A model generated the notes under the pieces. It was not told where the DNA came from. It did not search any database and saw only the letters and a list, made by a program, of their open reading frames with translations. Shown one piece after another: positions 29,426-39,369 of a DNA stretch of 64,000 nucleotides (position 1 is its first letter; each line of letters starts with the position of its first letter). The stretch is taken from the NCBI RefSeq assembly GCF_026262505.1, contig NC_067207.1:30224082-30288081 (forward strand). The letters are read 5' to 3'. Source of the DNA: Trichomonas vaginalis G3 (taxonomy: Eukaryota > Parabasalia > Trichomonadida > Trichomonadidae). The translations under genes were made by a program, and so were the position numbers.

Positions 29426-32400
29426 GGGTCATTTACACTCATTACGATGAAGTCATGACAAATCATTTCCGGGACTGTTGTCTAAATGTCATGTTGTCTC
29501 ATTTTTTCAGAGAAGTTAATTAACCTGGTAGCACATGGTAACATGGTAGCACCCTCAGTTCTTCAAAAATAATTCATAAATACCTTCCTCCTGTGTTGTT
29601 GTCTAAATGTCATGTTGTCTCATTTTTTCAGAGAAGTTAATTAACCTGGTAGCACATGGTAACATGGTAGCACCCTCAGTTCTTCAAAAATAATTCATAA
29701 ATACCTTCCTCCTGTGTTGTTGTCTAAATGTCATGTTGTCTCATTTTTTCAGAGAAGTTAATTAACCTGGTAGCACATGGTAACATGGTAGCACCCTCAG
29801 TTCTTCAAAAATAATTAATTATTGAATAACATAAAAACCATTAACGTAAACATTATTTTTGGGTCATTTACACTCATTACGATGAAGTCATGACAAATCA
29901 TTTCCGGGACTGTTGTCTAAATGTCATGTTGTCTCATTTTTTCAGAGAAGTTAATTAACCTGGTAGCACATGTAACATGGTAGCACCCTCAGTTCTTCAA
30001 AAATAATTAATTATTGAATAACATAAAAACCATTAACGTAAACATTATTTTGGGTCATTTACACTCATTACGATGAAGTCATGACAAATCATTTCCGGGA
30101 CTGTTGTCTAAATGTCATGTTGTCTCATTTTTTCAGAGAAGTTAATTAACCTGGTAGCACATGGTAACATGGTAGCACCCTCAGTTCTTCAAAAATAATT
30201 CATAAATACCTTCCTCCTGTGTTGTTGTCTAAATGTCATGTTGTCTCATTTTTTCAGAGAAGTTAATTAACCTGGTAGCACATGGTAACATGGTAGCACC
30301 CTCAGTTCTTCAAAAATAATTAATTATTGAATAACATAAAAACCATTAACGTAAACATTATTTTTGGGTCATTTACACTCATTACGATGAAGTCATGACA
30401 AATCATTTCCGGGACTGTTGTCTAAATGTCATGTTGTCTCATTTTTTCAGAGAAGTTAATTAACCTGGTAGCACATGGTAACATGGTAGCACCCTCAGTT
30501 CTTCAAAAATAATTCATAAATACCTTCCTCCTGTGTTGTTGTCTAAATGTCATGTTGTCTCATTTTTTCAGAGAAGTTAATTAACCTGGTAGCACATGGT
30601 AACATGGTAGCACCCTCAGTTCTTCAAAAATAATTAATTATTGAATAACCTAAAAACCATTAACGTAAACATTATTTTTGGGTCATTTACACTCATTACG
30701 ATGAAGTCATGACAAATCATTTCCGGGACTGTTGTCTAAATGTCATGTTGTCTCATTTTTTCAGAGAAGTTAATTAACCTGGTAGCACATGGTAACATGG
30801 TAGCACCCTCAGTTCTTCAAAAATAATTAATTATTGAATAACATAAAAACCATTAACGTAAACATTATTTTTGGGTCATTTACACTCATTACGATGAAGT
30901 CATGACAAATCATTTCCGGGACTGTTGTCTAAATGTCATGTTGTCTCATTTTTTCAGAGAAGTTAATTAACCTGGTAGCACATGGTAACATGGTAGCACC
31001 CTCAGTTCTTCAAAAATAATTCATAAATACCTTCCTCCTGTGTTGTTGTCTAAATGTCATGTTGTCTCATTTTTTCAGAGAAGTTAATTAACCTGGTAGC
31101 ACATGGTAACATGGTAGCACCCTCAGTTCTTCAAAAATAATTAATTATTGAATAACCTAAAAACCATTAACGTAAACATTATTTTTGGGTCATTTACACT
31201 CATTACGATGAAGTCATGACAAATCATTTCCGGGACTGTTGTCTAAATGTCATGTTGTCTCATTTTTTCAGAGAAGTTAATTAACCTGGTAGCACATGGT
31301 AACATGGTAGCACCCTCAGTTCTTCAAAAATAATTAATTATTGAATAACATAAAAACCATTAACGTAAACATTATTTTTGGGTCATTTACACTCATTACG
31401 ATGAAGTCATGACAAATCATTTCCGGGACTGTTGTCTAAATGTCATGTTGTCTCATTTTTTCAGAGAAGTTAATTAACCTGGTAGCACATGGTAACATGG
31501 TAGCACCCTCAGTTCTTCAAAAATAATTAATTATTGAATAACCTAAAAACCATTAACGTAAACATTATTTTTGGGTCATTTACACTCATTACGATGAAGT
31601 CATGACAAATCATTTCCGGGACTGTTGTCTAAATGTCATGTTGTCTCATTTTTTCAGAGAAGTTAATTAACCTGGTAGCACATGGTAACATGGTAGCACC
31701 CTCAGTTCTTCAAAAATAATTAATTATTGAATAACATAAAAACCATTAACGTAAACATTATTTTTGGGTCATTTACACTCATTACGATGAAGTCATGACA
31801 AATCATTTCCGGGACTGTTGTCTAAATGTCATGTTGTCTCATTTTTTCAGAGAGTTAATTAACCTGTAGCACATGGTAACATGGTAGCACCCTCAGTTCT
31901 TCAAAAATAATTAATTATTGAATAACCTAAAAACCATTAACGTAAACATTATTTTTGGGTCATTTACACTCATTACGATGAAGTCATGACAAATCATTTC
32001 CGGGACTGTTGTCTAAATGTCATGTTGTCTCATTTTTTCAGAGAAGTTAATTAACCTGGTAGCACATGGTAACATGGTAGCACCCTCAGTTCTTCAAAAA
32101 TAATTCATAAATACCTTCCTCCTGTGTTGTTGTCTAAATGTCATGTTGTCTCATTTTTTCAGAGAAGTTAATTAACCTGGTAGCACATGGTAACATGGTA
32201 GCACCCTCAGTTCTTCAAAAATAATTAATTATTGAATAACCTAAAAACCATTAACGTAAACATTATTTTTGGGTCATTTACACTCATTACGATGAAGTCA
32301 TGACAAATCATTTCCGGGACTGTTGTCTAAATGTCATGTTGTCTCATTTTTTCAGAGAAGTTAATTAACCTGGTAGCACATGGTAACATGGTAGCACCCT

Positions 32401-32587
32401 CAGTTCTTCAAAAATAATTAATTATTGAATAACCTAAAAACCATTAACGTAAACATTATTTTTGGGTCATTTACACTCATTACGATGAAGTCATGACAAA
32501 TCATTTCCGGGACTGTTGTCTAAATGTCATGTTGTCTCATTTTTAAAAGAAGTTAAATGACCTGGTAGCACATGGTAACATGGTAGC
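29420..32587. repeat. 3.2-kb two-component satellite array of element 1
   Basis: About 19 copies of a ~100-bp core (…CTGGTAGCACATGGTAACAT, GGTAGCACCCTCAG…) are separated by either a short spacer (CATAAATACCTTCCTCCTG) or a long ~95-bp spacer (ATTGAATAAC.TAAAAACC…GGTCATTTACACTC…TTTCCGGGAC). Copies are nearly identical. The last core, near 32,545-32,587, is truncated and diverged. The long spacer repeats the sequence just upstream of the primase promoter. No ORF is present. The array may serve as a replication or packaging site, or have expanded passively. Confidence 0.95.
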
Positions 32588-32597
32588 ACTGAAAAAA

Positions 32598-32894
32598 TTA
32601 AATTTGGATTGAGTTTAAAAATTCATTTTTATTAAATTCATCTCTTCCAACCAATTTATTTATTCTATTAAATTCTTTTATTTTTGCTTCACCCAGTTTA
32701 AGGATTGAACGGTAAGTTTCTAATTTTTCGATTATTTCCTTCTTCTCTTTATCGTTTTCAGTTCCATTAGTTTTATGGGCATCAACCCCACCGCATTGTG
32801 GCTTCTTTTTGTAATAGCATATTTTTGATTTAATTCTGTTTAGTTTCTTTTTATATTCATTGTCTGGACTCTTGGCTGCTTTGTTGTCACTCAT
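32598..32894 (-). CDS. Small basic protein of element 1, unknown
   Basis: The 98-residue protein is Lys-rich (about one quarter Lys/Arg), mostly helical, with two cysteines (KSKICYYKKKPQCGG). Its composition suggests nucleic-acid binding. It lies between the satellite array and the integrase with only 20 bp to the latter, and shares the TTATTTCGTAAGAA start context. No family is recognised. Confidence 0.55.
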   Translation of the reverse strand: MSDNKAAKSPDNEYKKKLNRIKSKICYYKKKPQCGGVDAHKTNGTENDKEKKEIIEKLETYRSILKLGEAKIKEFNRINKLVGRDEFNKNEFLNSIQI

Positions 32895-32914
32895 TTCTTA
32901 CGAAATAAAAAAAA

Positions 32915-34435
32915 TTAAATATTATTTAAATATAATGAAGTAATAAAATAAATCGGAATTTCTATTAATTTATTGTCAACTTCAACTAATGCATTGCCGT
33001 TAATATATCTAACAAATTCAGCTATTGTGTCAAATCTTCGTCTTCTTTTTGTCATTGATTTATCAGTTTTTCCATAATCGAGATGAATCAAAACTTTATC
33101 CCCTTGTTTAAAATTCATGAGCCCCGAATTAATTTGTTCACGTTTAACATCATTCAACCTTTCCATTTGCTTTCTAATATATTCCCATTCTTTTGAAATA
33201 TCATTTTTCATTTCCACTGGTTTCATGTTTATTGTTCTATGCCATGTATTATTGTAATAATATACTAACTGTTGTATGATGGAGTCATGATTTCCATCCC
33301 AGTATATCTGACCGTTAACCCCTAACGCATCTCTAAGAGTTCTCATTACCGCATCAACTATTTTATTATGAAACGTATATGGAGAGGATGAAAAGAAAAA
33401 ATTAATTTGTGGGAAATAATGAGCCATAGCTGCCTGAAATCCTTTATCACCATCACCCCTGATATTATCTACTCTTTCATGATCTAGTAAGTATTGAATA
33501 GCTCTTCTTGTTTCCTGTTCTGTTTTCCCTTTCACCGGAATGCAATATAAATATCTAGTGTTAATGTTAATGGCAAATAAATAAGTAACGTTTCCTTTTG
33601 AATATTCCAGATGATCGATTTCGTATGAATATGGATATGGAGCAAATGAAGGGCGACTAAATTTTTCCTTTAATGGTTGAATTTTTGGGTCAATTGGTTT
33701 ATTTAATATCTTGAAATCCTTTTTAAAATCTTTTTGCTTCTTTAATGTTTGAAATGGATATAATAAAGTGAATGATGAAGGATTAACTGAAGGAGGAGGC
33801 GGTACTGTCGTTGGAGGTTTTGGTGTTGCAGGTGGTTTAATTTTATCTGCTTTGATTTTGGAATTCATTCCTTCCTTCATTAATTCTGGATGTATTCTAT
33901 TCATTTGTTTTAAATATGCTGTATATAAAGGTTTGATATACTTTCCCGCTTCGAGTTTATGTTGAAGGATGAATTCCAAAAGTTGATCTTCATTTAAAAG
34001 TCGGGCTGAATATGGTTTAACTAATGAATCATAAATTAAAGCTTGTGCTTCATTTATGGTCTGAAGGACCTGGGCGTTTTGCACCTTTTGTTTTTGTTCC
34101 TTTGGCTTTTGCGGCTCAGGATTATATAATTTATATAATTCATCAATATCTTCTTCTGTTAATACTTTATTTTTGAAATCTTTCAACTGTTTAAGTTGTG
34201 ATTTAGTTTTTCCCTTTGAATATTCATTATTTTTAATTTTGTCTTTAATTTTAGAAATTATTCTATCATGATATTTCAAAATTTCATTTTTATAATATGG
34301 ATAATAATATTCCATATCATCACCCGTTATATTGTTATCATATTTTTGGAGATATGCTTTTAAATCATAATAATCAAGAAAATTTTGATTAAATACTAAA
34401 TCAGCAATTAAAATTTTTAAATCTACGTTATCCAT
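32915..34435 (-). CDS. Retroviral-type (rve) integrase of the Maverick
   Basis: This is an intact 506-residue protein. An N-terminal helical region of about 150 residues leads to a Lys/Gln stretch with QVLQTI, a Pro-rich linker (PPATPKPPTTVPPPPS), then the rve core at about 265-400. First Asp is in YEIDHLEY (about 274). Second is in RGDGDKGF (about 328). The third position is NKIVDAVMRTLRD (about 360), where the usual Glu is Asp. A C-terminal SH3/chromo-like segment (FKQGDKVLIHL…RFDTIAEFV) follows. It cuts and joins element ends, giving the 6-bp duplication. Confidence 0.9.
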   Translation of the reverse strand: MDNVDLKILIADLVFNQNFLDYYDLKAYLQKYDNNITGDDMEYYYPYYKNEILKYHDRIISKIKDKIKNNEYSKGKTKSQLKQLKDFKNKVLTEEDIDELYKLYNPEPQKPKEQKQKVQNAQVLQTINEAQALIYDSLVKPYSARLLNEDQLLEFILQHKLEAGKYIKPLYTAYLKQMNRIHPELMKEGMNSKIKADKIKPPATPKPPTTVPPPPSVNPSSFTLLYPFQTLKKQKDFKKDFKILNKPIDPKIQPLKEKFSRPSFAPYPYSYEIDHLEYSKGNVTYLFAININTRYLYCIPVKGKTEQETRRAIQYLLDHERVDNIRGDGDKGFQAAMAHYFPQINFFFSSSPYTFHNKIVDAVMRTLRDALGVNGQIYWDGNHDSIIQQLVYYYNNTWHRTINMKPVEMKNDISKEWEYIRKQMERLNDVKREQINSGLMNFKQGDKVLIHLDYGKTDKSMTKRRRRFDTIAEFVRYINGNALVEVDNKLIEIPIYFITSLYLNNI

Positions 34436-34459
34436 TTATATAAAAATAAAATCAATGTT

Positions 34460-34687
34460 TTAAGGGTGCCCACCTCTTTGAATCATAGTATCAAAACCAT
34501 TATTTACATATTGAATCCCATCATTAACGGTTCCTTCTTCTAAAACGGTATCAAATGGTGGCGGTTGTTGTTGCTGTTGATGCTGTGATGGGATTTAAAA
34601 AATTCGTTGTGGTTGATTATTTGGAATCTGAAAGTTAAAACCATTTGGTATAAATCGATTTGGTTCCTTTTGTCTCTTCTGTGGCAT
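34460..34687 (-). pseudogene. Small Pro/Gln-rich protein with in-frame TAA
   Basis: The ATG at 34687 opens a basic peptide (MPQKRQKEPNRFIPNG…) interrupted at about codon 31 by a TAA inside a T-run. The same frame then continues with a Gln/Pro-rich stretch to a stop at 34460-34462 (75 codons in all). It lies between integrase and PolB with the usual start context. The function is unknown. The interruption could be a homopolymer error. Confidence 0.45.
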
Positions 34688-34715
34688 TTCATTAAGAATA
34701 AAATTTTAAATTGTA

Positions 34716-37700
34716 TTAAATAAATGGCATACAACATCCATTTTCACAACATACAGCCTTAGTGTGTGCTCCTGTTAATGCAGTCTTACCGATTGTTAAG
34801 CGAGTCATTGACCCGTTTTTAAGTTGTAAATTAATATTCTGACCATCAAATATCACTTTATCATTTATTATATCCAAATATTTTTTAGGTGTTAATTGCT
34901 TATTTTGTCGTAAACTAACACCTTTCATTTTTTGTGCAATCTTTTTAAAATCACTTCCATCAATTGAACCGTTGAATGATGTATAACATTTAGGACATAA
35001 AGCAACCATGTTATCACCTTGTTTCTCAATTGCTAAACCCAATAACTTCTTCTCATGTGCTTTTTCTTCAGCTTTATTCTTTAATTTAGGTTTAAATTTC
35101 TCATCAAAACAGAAGAAATCAAATGGTGCGAATTTGAAAATGTTTTTATCATAAAATTGTTTATCGGTAACAATTGCTTGAAATGCTTGAGTGTTAGGAA
35201 GATTTGGGTCGCCAGCGATTGCCCAATAAGATGAATCAGTATCACCTTCAATGAAATGAAAACGATTAACATCCATGCATTTATACATAAAATCATAAAT
35301 GAAAACCAAATACCAGTATTTAGCATTATCTAAAGTGAAGAATGCCTCTTGTAAACATGTATCACATCTATAAAATCTATCTTTAAGCATCACTTGATAT
35401 GTATCTTCACCTATTTCTCTTATGTTTTTAAACTTATTTGACATACATGCAACGCGTGCCTTCTGTGCATTCATTATTTTAGTCTTTGCGTAATTTTGTG
35501 TATTCATTGCATCGTAACCATATGATCCATTAAGCGAAATCTTGCAAAATAAACTTTTTCCTTTATTTCCTTCTAATTCAGCCTTTTGTCTTTCTTCATA
35601 AATTTGTTCGCAAATTCATTAAAACAAGTGTTTTTCGTAAATGTTAAAATTGATTGAATGTCATCAATGATAAAATGAAATCTGTCGATTAGATACCAAA
35701 GATAATAAGAAGAAAATGGTTGATATTGGTTGTGTGTTGATGCTAACTGAGTTAATTTCTCTGTTTCTGGTCAACTGGTAGATTGTTTGATTTCATGTAA
35801 TTATACATAAAACTGCCAATTGTTTTTTCATCTGTGATAATATCTAAGTTTCTTATTATCGGTAAAAAGTTTATGTAATCATTAATGTATTTTTCATCAA
35901 TGTGACCCTTTACTTCAGCCACGAATAAAGTATTTTTCTTCTTAATTATTCCCAATGCTTTTGCTTTCTTTGTTGCTGTATCACAAATGATAACACCATT
36001 CAATCTTCCCGGCATATACATTTTATGGTCAGTATATTGAATGAAATCATGAGGATTAGATGAAAATGATGAAGGATATAATGAATTAAAGTCAACTCCA
36101 ACGAAATGAGTCATAATGTTGGTGGTGTCCTCATTTGATACAGTTTTAGTTTCTGGATTATATGAAAGTTTATTAATGTGCGTGATTCCTTTAAGATTTA
36201 CTCTATGTTGAACATTTGATAAACCACCAGTAATTCCATTACGGAGAATGTGATAAGCTTCAACTGAATCTAAAGTCATTGGTAAATTATTTTTTAATGC
36301 GTAATTTCTTAAATTGATTCTTAAACGTTGAACATCTTCATCTTTATTTGATTTTACGACATTGCAATAACAACACATTAACTGACAATTTTCTTTGGTA
36401 TGTGGTTTTTCATTATCGATTCTATCCAATGTTGGTTTATTTGCATATGTAAACGCTTTACCACACATTTTGCATTTAGATGAAAGGATTAAATCGTGAT
36501 AGTATTGAAAATCATCCATTGAAACATTATTTTTAGTATCCCTTTCTGCTTTTTCATCTTGTTTCTTATATGATTCAATTTTATATTTCCAATACTTTTT
36601 CGTTAATTCAAAACTTGATTCTATCTCTTCCTCAGGATATTTTTCATTAGGATTAAAGTCTTTATATGCTAAAGCGTAACGAATCATTGAAGCATTCGAT
36701 GATAAAGAAAGATTATGAAGCATATCAATTTTATAAACAAATGTTTCTTCAATAATTTTATCAATTGGGTCAATCATAATTTCAACATCTTTATTGCAAT
36801 AATGAATAAAATATTCTAATCTATTCTTAAAGTTTTTAGCATCATTGAGATATATTTGATAATCACTATCTGATATAGTTTCTTGAGTTAATGCTGAATA
36901 AAATGAATCTTTCGTGAATGGTTCCTCTTTATATAATTCTTCTTCGTAATTTCCCATGTGATGAATTGATAAGGGAAAAAGGATTTAACACGTGATTTAT
37001 TGTTTCCGAAATCTTGAGTGAATTGGTCTAATGTCCCACCCGCTATATAATTTCTGATGTCAATAAATCTCAATTCATATGGAGCGTTTGTTTTCTTTAC
37101 AATGATTTGCTTAAATTGTGAAGATGAACCCAGCATTGATTTTATTTTCCATTTTGCAGTGTTTAAATCACGAAGAATTAAATTTAAATCAAACTTTCCC
37201 GAATTAAAACCTATGATATTCACTTTATTGAATTCCTCATCTAGAAGTTCTTTAAATGCTTCCTTCTGTTTTTCATTTAATGTATGAGACAAAGTCCCCG
37301 CCGTTTGGTCCGTTTGCGACTTCATTAATTCTTCATATTGTTCAATATTTGATTTAGCAACTAATGAACAGGTTGAAAATAAAAACTCAATCCAATCAGA
37401 AATAAAAGAATCACTCGAAGTTAAGCAAAAATTCCTCGTATATGTTTTATCATTTAATTTAACCGTTGATGATACCATGAATGGTTTTAAGTAAGCGTTC
37501 AAAGTTGCACACTCAGAAAGTTGTAATTCTTCTTTAGTCTCTAATGTTTCGAAGTCAAAAGTAATATAATATCTTGTCGGTTGATAATATTCCTGCAAAT
37601 TATGAGCTAATAACCACTGATATATCTTCTGTTTCGTAATATGTGGTGCATATGGTTGCTGTGTCTTTTGCAACTGAACGTCTTGAATTAATCTTCCATT

Positions 37701-38189
37701 ATTTTCTTTACATTTCTCACAATGCTTTAAAAATCTTCTTTGGTTTTTCCTTTCTGGATCATCACAGATAGAATAAACTTCTTCTTTACAATATGGACAT
37801 ACTCTATAGCCGGTGAGTGCTTCAACGTCTGTTATTCTGTCAGCGTGAAGTTTTCCACATGGACTCTGTGTTAATAAAATATTTACTGTTTCAAATTCTG
37901 GATCTATCATTATTGATTCCACTAATGGAAAGTCTACCTTATTTATGTCCACGTCTTCTGGTTGAGGATCACAATAATAGAAATCAATATTAACATTTAA
38001 CATTCTCGCTAATCTCTCACTTTCTGATGAAATGTCAAACCCTTCATATGAATCTATTGCTTCATTTAAATAACTTCTACGAGTTTTAGGATTAACACCA
38101 TCAGGAATGTTATAGAAGCGTTTAAATAACCTTCTACCTTCTGCTCTAATTTGATTATCATTCATTTTAGCTGTTTCGTTTTTGTTCAT
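34716..38189 (-). pseudogene. Protein-primed family B DNA polymerase (element 1), frameshifted, with HNH-like insertion
   Basis: Three frames, 36888-38189, 35752-36957 and 34716-35507 (the last extending upstream to about 35,620), form one ~1150-residue polymerase. Exo I is FDFETLE and Exo II GFNSGKFDLN (first frame). Exo III is YCNKDVE, motif A GVDFNSLYPSS (second frame). Motif B is SLNGSYGYD and motif C EGDTDSS (third). A zinc-ribbon-like CPYC…CEKC lies near the N-terminus. Between Exo III and motif A is an HNH-like segment (CKMC…LDRIDN…CCYCN). Frameshifts occur near 36,950, 35,760 and 35,620. As read, it is inactive. Confidence 0.88.
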
Positions 38190-38238
38190 TTATGTAAGAA
38201 TAAAAAATTAAAAAATAAATAAAAATAAAGTTTATTTT

Positions 38239-39333
38239 TTAAAGCCCATAAAATGAATTAAGAATACATAAATTTTTATCATCTGCGACGTGACGAATAC
38301 ATTTTAATTTACTCAAGAATGCGTACCCTGATACATTAAATCTAATTCCTGTCTTATTTAATTTCACAACTTTGAAAAGGAATGTATGAATAGCTATAAA
38401 ATGATGAGAAGATGTTTTATGGGTTGCTTCCATTTTTTCTGAAATAAATGAATAAATATAATGTTTATAAGTTTTCATATCTTTTATGTTCTTAATAACG
38501 AATGGTATAGACCTTTCCACTTCGTCTTCCTTCGGTGCTGTTCTTTCATATGAAACATTATTGGTATCTTCAATAATGAAACCACAATCACATAAAATTT
38601 TATATGTTCCAATGGTTTCTTTTGATATTTTATCTAATAAATCAAAAACTTTATCAACACCTGTGCATTTATTTAAATAATAATTTGTGTAAATATCATG
38701 ATCTTCTTTCTTAATCGTATTAGTTGCATATGTCACGTTTTTAAGAGCTTTTTTGAATTTTTCGGAATCGAGAGGGGGTGAAAGTAAGATACAAGGGTAT
38801 TTTTCATTATCAATAAATTGTAACTTATGTTTACGAATAAATTTAGTACCTTCTTCTGAAAGTGTTTCATCTATTTCGCCATCTAATAAATTTTGTGTTG
38901 ATTCTGAGACATAATTTTTATATCTTTCTTCATGAGATTTCTGAACTGCTGATTCTGAAGCTGGGATATTCATTAAACCCTCTACTTCATTTTCAACTTC
39001 TCTTAATTCCTTAATTTTTTCATCTATTTCATCTCTTATTTTTTCCAGTCTTTCAATTTCATTGTATTCATCATCTTTAATCCGTTCTTCATAATATTCA
39101 GGGAAAACATCAGGTTCTTTAGGTTTTTCTTCTTTAGATGTGGGATATAAGAAATTTATAACATCATCTTTATTCATTTTTCCATCATAATCTAAATCAT
39201 TTAATAACTCGGCAAATTTTTGACAATTTCTTAAATAATATTTACTAACTTCATAACACATCTCATCTAATATATCCTTTATTTCCTCGTTTGTGAATCC
39301 CAATTTTTTAACGTCGTTAGTCTTGACGCTCAT
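38239..39333 (-). CDS. Unknown element 1 protein with EF-hand-like loop and coiled coil
   Basis: This 364-residue protein starts at the ATG at 39333 (MSVKTNDVKK), since the longer frame begins at TTG. An N-terminal helical part contains DLDYDGKMNKDD, a good fit to an EF-hand loop except for Asp at position 12. Then comes an acidic coiled coil (EIERLEKIRDEIDEKIKELR) and a larger C-terminal globular domain with a few Cys/His residues. It lies directly upstream of PolB on the same strand, so a replication-associated role is possible. I recognise no family. Confidence 0.6.
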   Translation of the reverse strand: MSVKTNDVKKLGFTNEEIKDILDEMCYEVSKYYLRNCQKFAELLNDLDYDGKMNKDDVINFLYPTSKEEKPKEPDVFPEYYEERIKDDEYNEIERLEKIRDEIDEKIKELREVENEVEGLMNIPASESAVQKSHEERYKNYVSESTQNLLDGEIDETLSEEGTKFIRKHKLQFIDNEKYPCILLSPPLDSEKFKKALKNVTYATNTIKKEDHDIYTNYYLNKCTGVDKVFDLLDKISKETIGTYKILCDCGFIIEDTNNVSYERTAPKEDEVERSIPFVIKNIKDMKTYKHYIYSFISEKMEATHKTSSHHFIAIHTFLFKVVKLNKTGIRFNVSGYAFLSKLKCIRHVADDKNLCILNSFYGL

Positions 39334-39369
39334 TTCATACAAAATAAAAATAAATTATTCAAAAATGTA

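Noticed and set aside
29420-32587. CRISPR-like appearance of the repeat array
   Set aside because: Cores are ~100 bp and spacers are only two recurring types, not unique. It is a satellite, in a eukaryotic context.
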